Positions 5,164-7,272 of a DNA stretch of 7,272 nt are shown here, in pieces. Position 1 is the first letter of the stretch; every line of letters begins with the position of its first letter. Position numbers and translations under genes: made by a program. Origin of the DNA: an uncultured Prevotellaceae bacterium (GTDB lineage Bacteria; Bacteroidota; Bacteroidia; Bacteroidales; Bacteroidaceae); contig CADCQC010000424.1 of assembly GCA_902803455.1 (NCBI GenBank), forward strand, positions 1-7,272, read 5' to 3'. Below the pieces are notes generated by a model. The model was not told where the DNA came from and ran no database searches. It saw only the letters and a program-made list of their open reading frames with translations.

Positions 5164-6054
5164 ATGTTTAAAGATGTTTTAAGGATGTTTGCATTATTTT
5201 TGCGTGCTGGTTGGGGAATCATCTACCGTGGCCTGTTCCTGATAGTGGGGATGGCTATGCCTATGGTGGTGTCTGCACAGCATTTGGACGAAATAGATGA
5301 TTTCGTGGGTGAGCCAACGATTCCCGAGGCTCCTGTTGTCGAGGAGGAGAAGGCTGATATGCCTTTTGAGACCATCGAGGTCAATGGTGTGTCTTTCAAT
5401 ATGGTGAGAGTCAAGGGCGGCGCCTTTTCCATGGGTGGCACAGAGGAACAGGGTGAGGATGCCGATCCTGATGAGTTGCCGGTGCATGAGGTGACTGTCG
5501 GTGATTTCCTCATCGGAGAAACTGAGGTGACCCAGGAACTGTGGGAGGCTGTCATGGGGAGCAATCCTTCGAAGTTCCGCAGTCCGCAACATCCGGTGGA
5601 GAGCATGCGCTTCGTTGATTGTGTGTCCTTTTTCTTCAAACTTAATTACTTGACCAACCGGCATTTCCGCCTTCCTACTGAGGCGGAATGGGAATATGCG
5701 GCCAGAGGTGGCGACAAGGCTATGCCCACCAAATATTCCGGAAGCGATGATTTTGATGCCGTGGCTTGGTATTGCAACAACAGTGGCAATGTGACCCACG
5801 ATGTGAAGACCAAAGAACCCAATGAGTTGGGGCTCTATGATATGAGTGGCAATGTGGATGAGTGGTGTGACGAACCTTGGCTCAGTTATGTCGATAAAGT
5901 GGCTAAGGCGACAGACGCCAACGACCATCATCCATATAAAGTGCGGCGAGGTGGTGGTTTCCTCGACTTCGCCCGACATCTGCGTGTCTCCGACCGTCGT
6001 GGATGTTCAGAGCACATGTGGAACTACGATATCGGTTTGCGGCTGGCTGAGTAA
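5164..6054 (+). CDS. Exported SUMF1/formylglycine-generating-enzyme-like protein lacking catalytic cysteines
   Basis: The 296-residue product has an N-terminal signal sequence (hydrophobic GLFLIVGMAMPMVV, cleavage likely after VSA at residue 38), an acidic Pro/Glu linker (about 40-66) and then a SUMF1/FGE-type domain to the end. Family marks are GGAFSMGG (85-92), IGETEVTQELWEAVMG (117-132), LPTEAEWEYAARGG (170-183), GLYDMSGNVDEWC (223-235), RRGGGF (261-266) and the terminal IGLRLAE. Active FGE oxidises a sulfatase cysteine using a cysteine pair just after the RGGS motif. Here those positions read as Asp268 and Leu273, so formylglycine formation is unlikely. Ligand-binding or structural roles are known for related Bacteroidota proteins such as GldJ and GldK; a similar role is only inference. 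There is no lipobox. I chose ATG 5164; ATG 5185 (289 residues) is an alternative. A GTG at 5062 would extend the frame upstream but lies before the predicted promoter -7 box. Confidence 0.85.
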   Translation: MFKDVLRMFALFLRAGWGIIYRGLFLIVGMAMPMVVSAQHLDEIDDFVGEPTIPEAPVVEEEKADMPFETIEVNGVSFNMVRVKGGAFSMGGTEEQGEDADPDELPVHEVTVGDFLIGETEVTQELWEAVMGSNPSKFRSPQHPVESMRFVDCVSFFFKLNYLTNRHFRLPTEAEWEYAARGGDKAMPTKYSGSDDFDAVAWYCNNSGNVTHDVKTKEPNELGLYDMSGNVDEWCDEPWLSYVDKVAKATDANDHHPYKVRRGGGFLDFARHLRVSDRRGCSEHMWNYDIGLRLAE

Positions 6055-6075
6055 GGTCTGTGTGATACAAAAGAG

Positions 6076-6171
6076 CCGGTATTCGGTTTCGCAAAGACAT
6101 AAAAGCTTTGAATGCTTTGGGGATGATCGATTGTTGGAATCGATTCTTCACATGCGAAAACCGAATACCGG
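6076..6171. repeat. 96-base inverted-repeat element between convergent genes
   Basis: The ends are near-perfect inverted repeats: CCGGTATTCGGTTTCGCA (6076-6093) and its complement at 6153-6171, which has one extra A. The interior has two further hairpins: AAAGC/GCTTT (6102-6106, 6114-6118) and ATCGATT/AATCGAT (6126-6132, 6138-6144). As RNA this makes a three-way junction. It starts 21 bases after the SUMF1-like stop and ends 18 bases before the stop of the M56/TonB gene. Only the - strand side has a T-rich tail (CTCTTTTG), so it may end the M56/TonB transcript. No open reading frame or clear target-site duplication was seen. A small mobile element of MITE or REP type is possible but unproven. 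Confidence 0.65.
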
Positions 6172-6188
6172 TCAAACAATACGCTTCT

Positions 6189-7272
6189 TTAATTCAATCG
6201 GAATGTGATGGGCACTGTGTATTTCACACGCACGGCTTCGCCAGCCTGCATGCCAGGAGTCCATTTGGGCATGATGCCGACAACGCGGACCGCCTCGGCG
6301 TCGAGAAATTCGTTGACCTTATTGATGACATGGATGTTGCTTATACTGCCGTCTTTCTCAACGATGAAATTGACAAGGACCCTTCCCTGAATTCCCGCTT
6401 TAGAGGCAGCTTCAGGATAACGGATATTCATGGAGAGAAATTGCATAAAAGCTTCTATTCCGCCAGGGTATTCTGGCATCTTTTCCACCACATCGAAGGC
6501 TTCCGAGTCATTGCTTTCGATTTCCGTGTCAACTACAACAACCTCTACGTCATCTGATGTAGCCGTCGGAGAAGATGGCTGCCACGTCGCTGTCGCTGTC
6601 TCGCGTGTCGCGTTCTTGGTAGTGATGAGGATGACTCCATTCTTTCCTTCCTCACCATATACCTCGATGGCTGCCTTGTCTTTTAAGACATCGATATGGT
6701 CGATAGTTTGAGGCTCAAGAGCCTGCACTTCCTTGATGGTTGAACGCTTGCCGTCGATAAGGACGAGAGGATTCTCCAAATTGCCCTTTTCCCCATCTAT
6801 AAACTTGATGCTGAGGGGCATCGTACTAACCTCTGTATCGGTTTTCACTTCGATGGTCTTGCCACTCACATTCACCTTGCCGGCCTTGCGGCCCTTCTTC
6901 ACGATTTTCTTTTGCGGTTGTTGGTAGACATAGTCGTTGACGGTCTCGGCGTTGAGTGCCAGGAAGGTGCCCAAAATGGGTAGGAGCGCAAGCAGTTTCA
7001 TCCAACTCTTGGCTATGGACTTCTTATGGTTAATCATCATGTTTATGCGGTTTTTGAGGGTACTGTGAGTAATGCCGTTGACGATGGAGTACCCACCATT
7101 GACAGCGGCCTTTTGGATAAGTAGATAAAGATACTGACGCATATTGATGCCTTGAGAGAGAACAGCAGCATCAGCCTCGTACTCGTGGATGGCACGCAGG
7201 TCTTGGCGGAGCATCCAAATAGCGGGGTTGAACCATTGCAGTGCTGTAAGCGTATCAACGAGGAGTACGTCG
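6189..7272 (-). CDS. M56 (BlaR1-like) membrane peptidase fused to plug-like and TonB C-terminal domains, 5'-partial
   Basis: The visible 360 residues are the C-terminal part; the frame runs off the window at 7272. Numbering from the first complete codon, LQWFNPAIWMLRQDLRAIHEYEAD (11-34) is the end of an M56 metallopeptidase domain. The HEYEAD at 29-34 supplies the downstream acidic zinc ligand; the HExxH motif must lie outside. A membrane segment follows at about 90-107 (MKLLALLPILGTFLAL). Residues 168-219 (PLVLIDGKR, then IDHIDVLKDKAAIEVYG, then NGVILITTK) resemble the plug domain of TonB-dependent receptors. Residues 260-360 (MPEYPGGIEAFMQFL, IRYPEAA, GRVLVNFIVEKDG, KWTPG, PITFRLN) form a TonB C-terminal domain. 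In Bacteroidota such proteins are often paired with a BlaI/MecI-type repressor encoded upstream, which would be outside this window. Signal sensing or energy coupling to an outer-membrane receptor is inferred. The ATG at 7214 lies inside the domain and is not the start. Confidence 0.88.
   Translation of the reverse strand, partial: DVLLVDTLTALQWFNPAIWMLRQDLRAIHEYEADAAVLSQGINMRQYLYLLIQKAAVNGGYSIVNGITHSTLKNRINMMINHKKSIAKSWMKLLALLPILGTFLALNAETVNDYVYQQPQKKIVKKGRKAGKVNVSGKTIEVKTDTEVSTMPLSIKFIDGEKGNLENPLVLIDGKRSTIKEVQALEPQTIDHIDVLKDKAAIEVYGEEGKNGVILITTKNATRETATATWQPSSPTATSDDVEVVVVDTEIESNDSEAFDVVEKMPEYPGGIEAFMQFLSMNIRYPEAASKAGIQGRVLVNFIVEKDGSISNIHVINKVNEFLDAEAVRVVGIMPKWTPGMQAGEAVRVKYTVPITFRLN

Noticed and set aside
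5194..5979. Long - strand frames (5194-5979 and 5223-5639) opposite the SUMF1-like gene.
   Set aside because: They are antisense to a recognised domain and their His-rich or Ser-rich translations have no recognisable features.
5164..6054. A sulfatase-activating enzyme (formylglycine-generating enzyme).
   Set aside because: The catalytic cysteine pair is absent and no sulfatase gene is nearby.
6108..6557. A + strand frame overlapping the inverted-repeat element and the M56/TonB gene.
   Set aside because: It is antisense to the TonB C-terminal domain and begins inside the structured element.

Overview
The window looks like chromosomal DNA from a Bacteroidota bacterium, most likely order Bacteroidales and Prevotella-like. 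Three things point there. Promoters match the Bacteroidota sigma pattern TTTG / N19 / TAnnTTTG instead of a -35/-10 pattern. The pectate lyase ends in a C-terminal tail like those sorted by the type IX secretion system. The last gene is an M56 peptidase/TonB protein of a type typical of this phylum. Genus is inference; nothing in the window is diagnostic.

Layout: five protein genes ordered + - - + -. (1) Positions 1-1731 (+) hold the 3' part of a gene for a CbbX/SpoVK-type AAA+ ATPase. Its visible N-terminal half appears to be a second AAA domain that has lost its nucleotide-binding motifs. (2) A strong bidirectional hairpin terminator and a short tandem repeat fill the convergent gap 1732-1849. 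(3) 1850-3589 (-) is a secreted family PL1-type pectate lyase. (4) 3707-4891 (-) is a secreted aspartic protease-like protein with two DTGS motifs and a C-terminal PDZ domain. It lies upstream of the lyase in the same direction, but the lyase seems to have its own promoter. (5) The divergent region 4892-5163 is the densest non-coding part. It has two near-identical promoter-bearing repeats facing the protease gene, a diverged inverted third copy, a bulged hairpin, a separate promoter for the next gene and a folded leader. (6) 5164-6054 (+) is an exported formylglycine-generating-enzyme-like (SUMF1 fold) protein that lacks the catalytic cysteine pair. (7) The convergent gap 6055-6188 is almost filled by a 96-base inverted-repeat element. 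(8) 6189-7272 (-) is the C-terminal part of an M56/BlaR1-type membrane peptidase fused to a plug-like segment and a TonB C-terminal domain.

The genes do not form an obvious pathway. Three of the five products (lyase, protease-like, SUMF1-like) carry export signals and the TonB protein spans the membrane, so the region is biased to envelope and secreted functions. No SusC/SusD pair lies beside the lyase, so no polysaccharide utilisation locus is visible. I found no rRNA, tRNA, CRISPR array, transposase or phage gene. I see no clear case for a new multi-gene system. The most unusual items are the degenerate-plus-active AAA tandem, the promoter-carrying repeat cluster, and the cysteine-less SUMF1 protein behind a structured leader.
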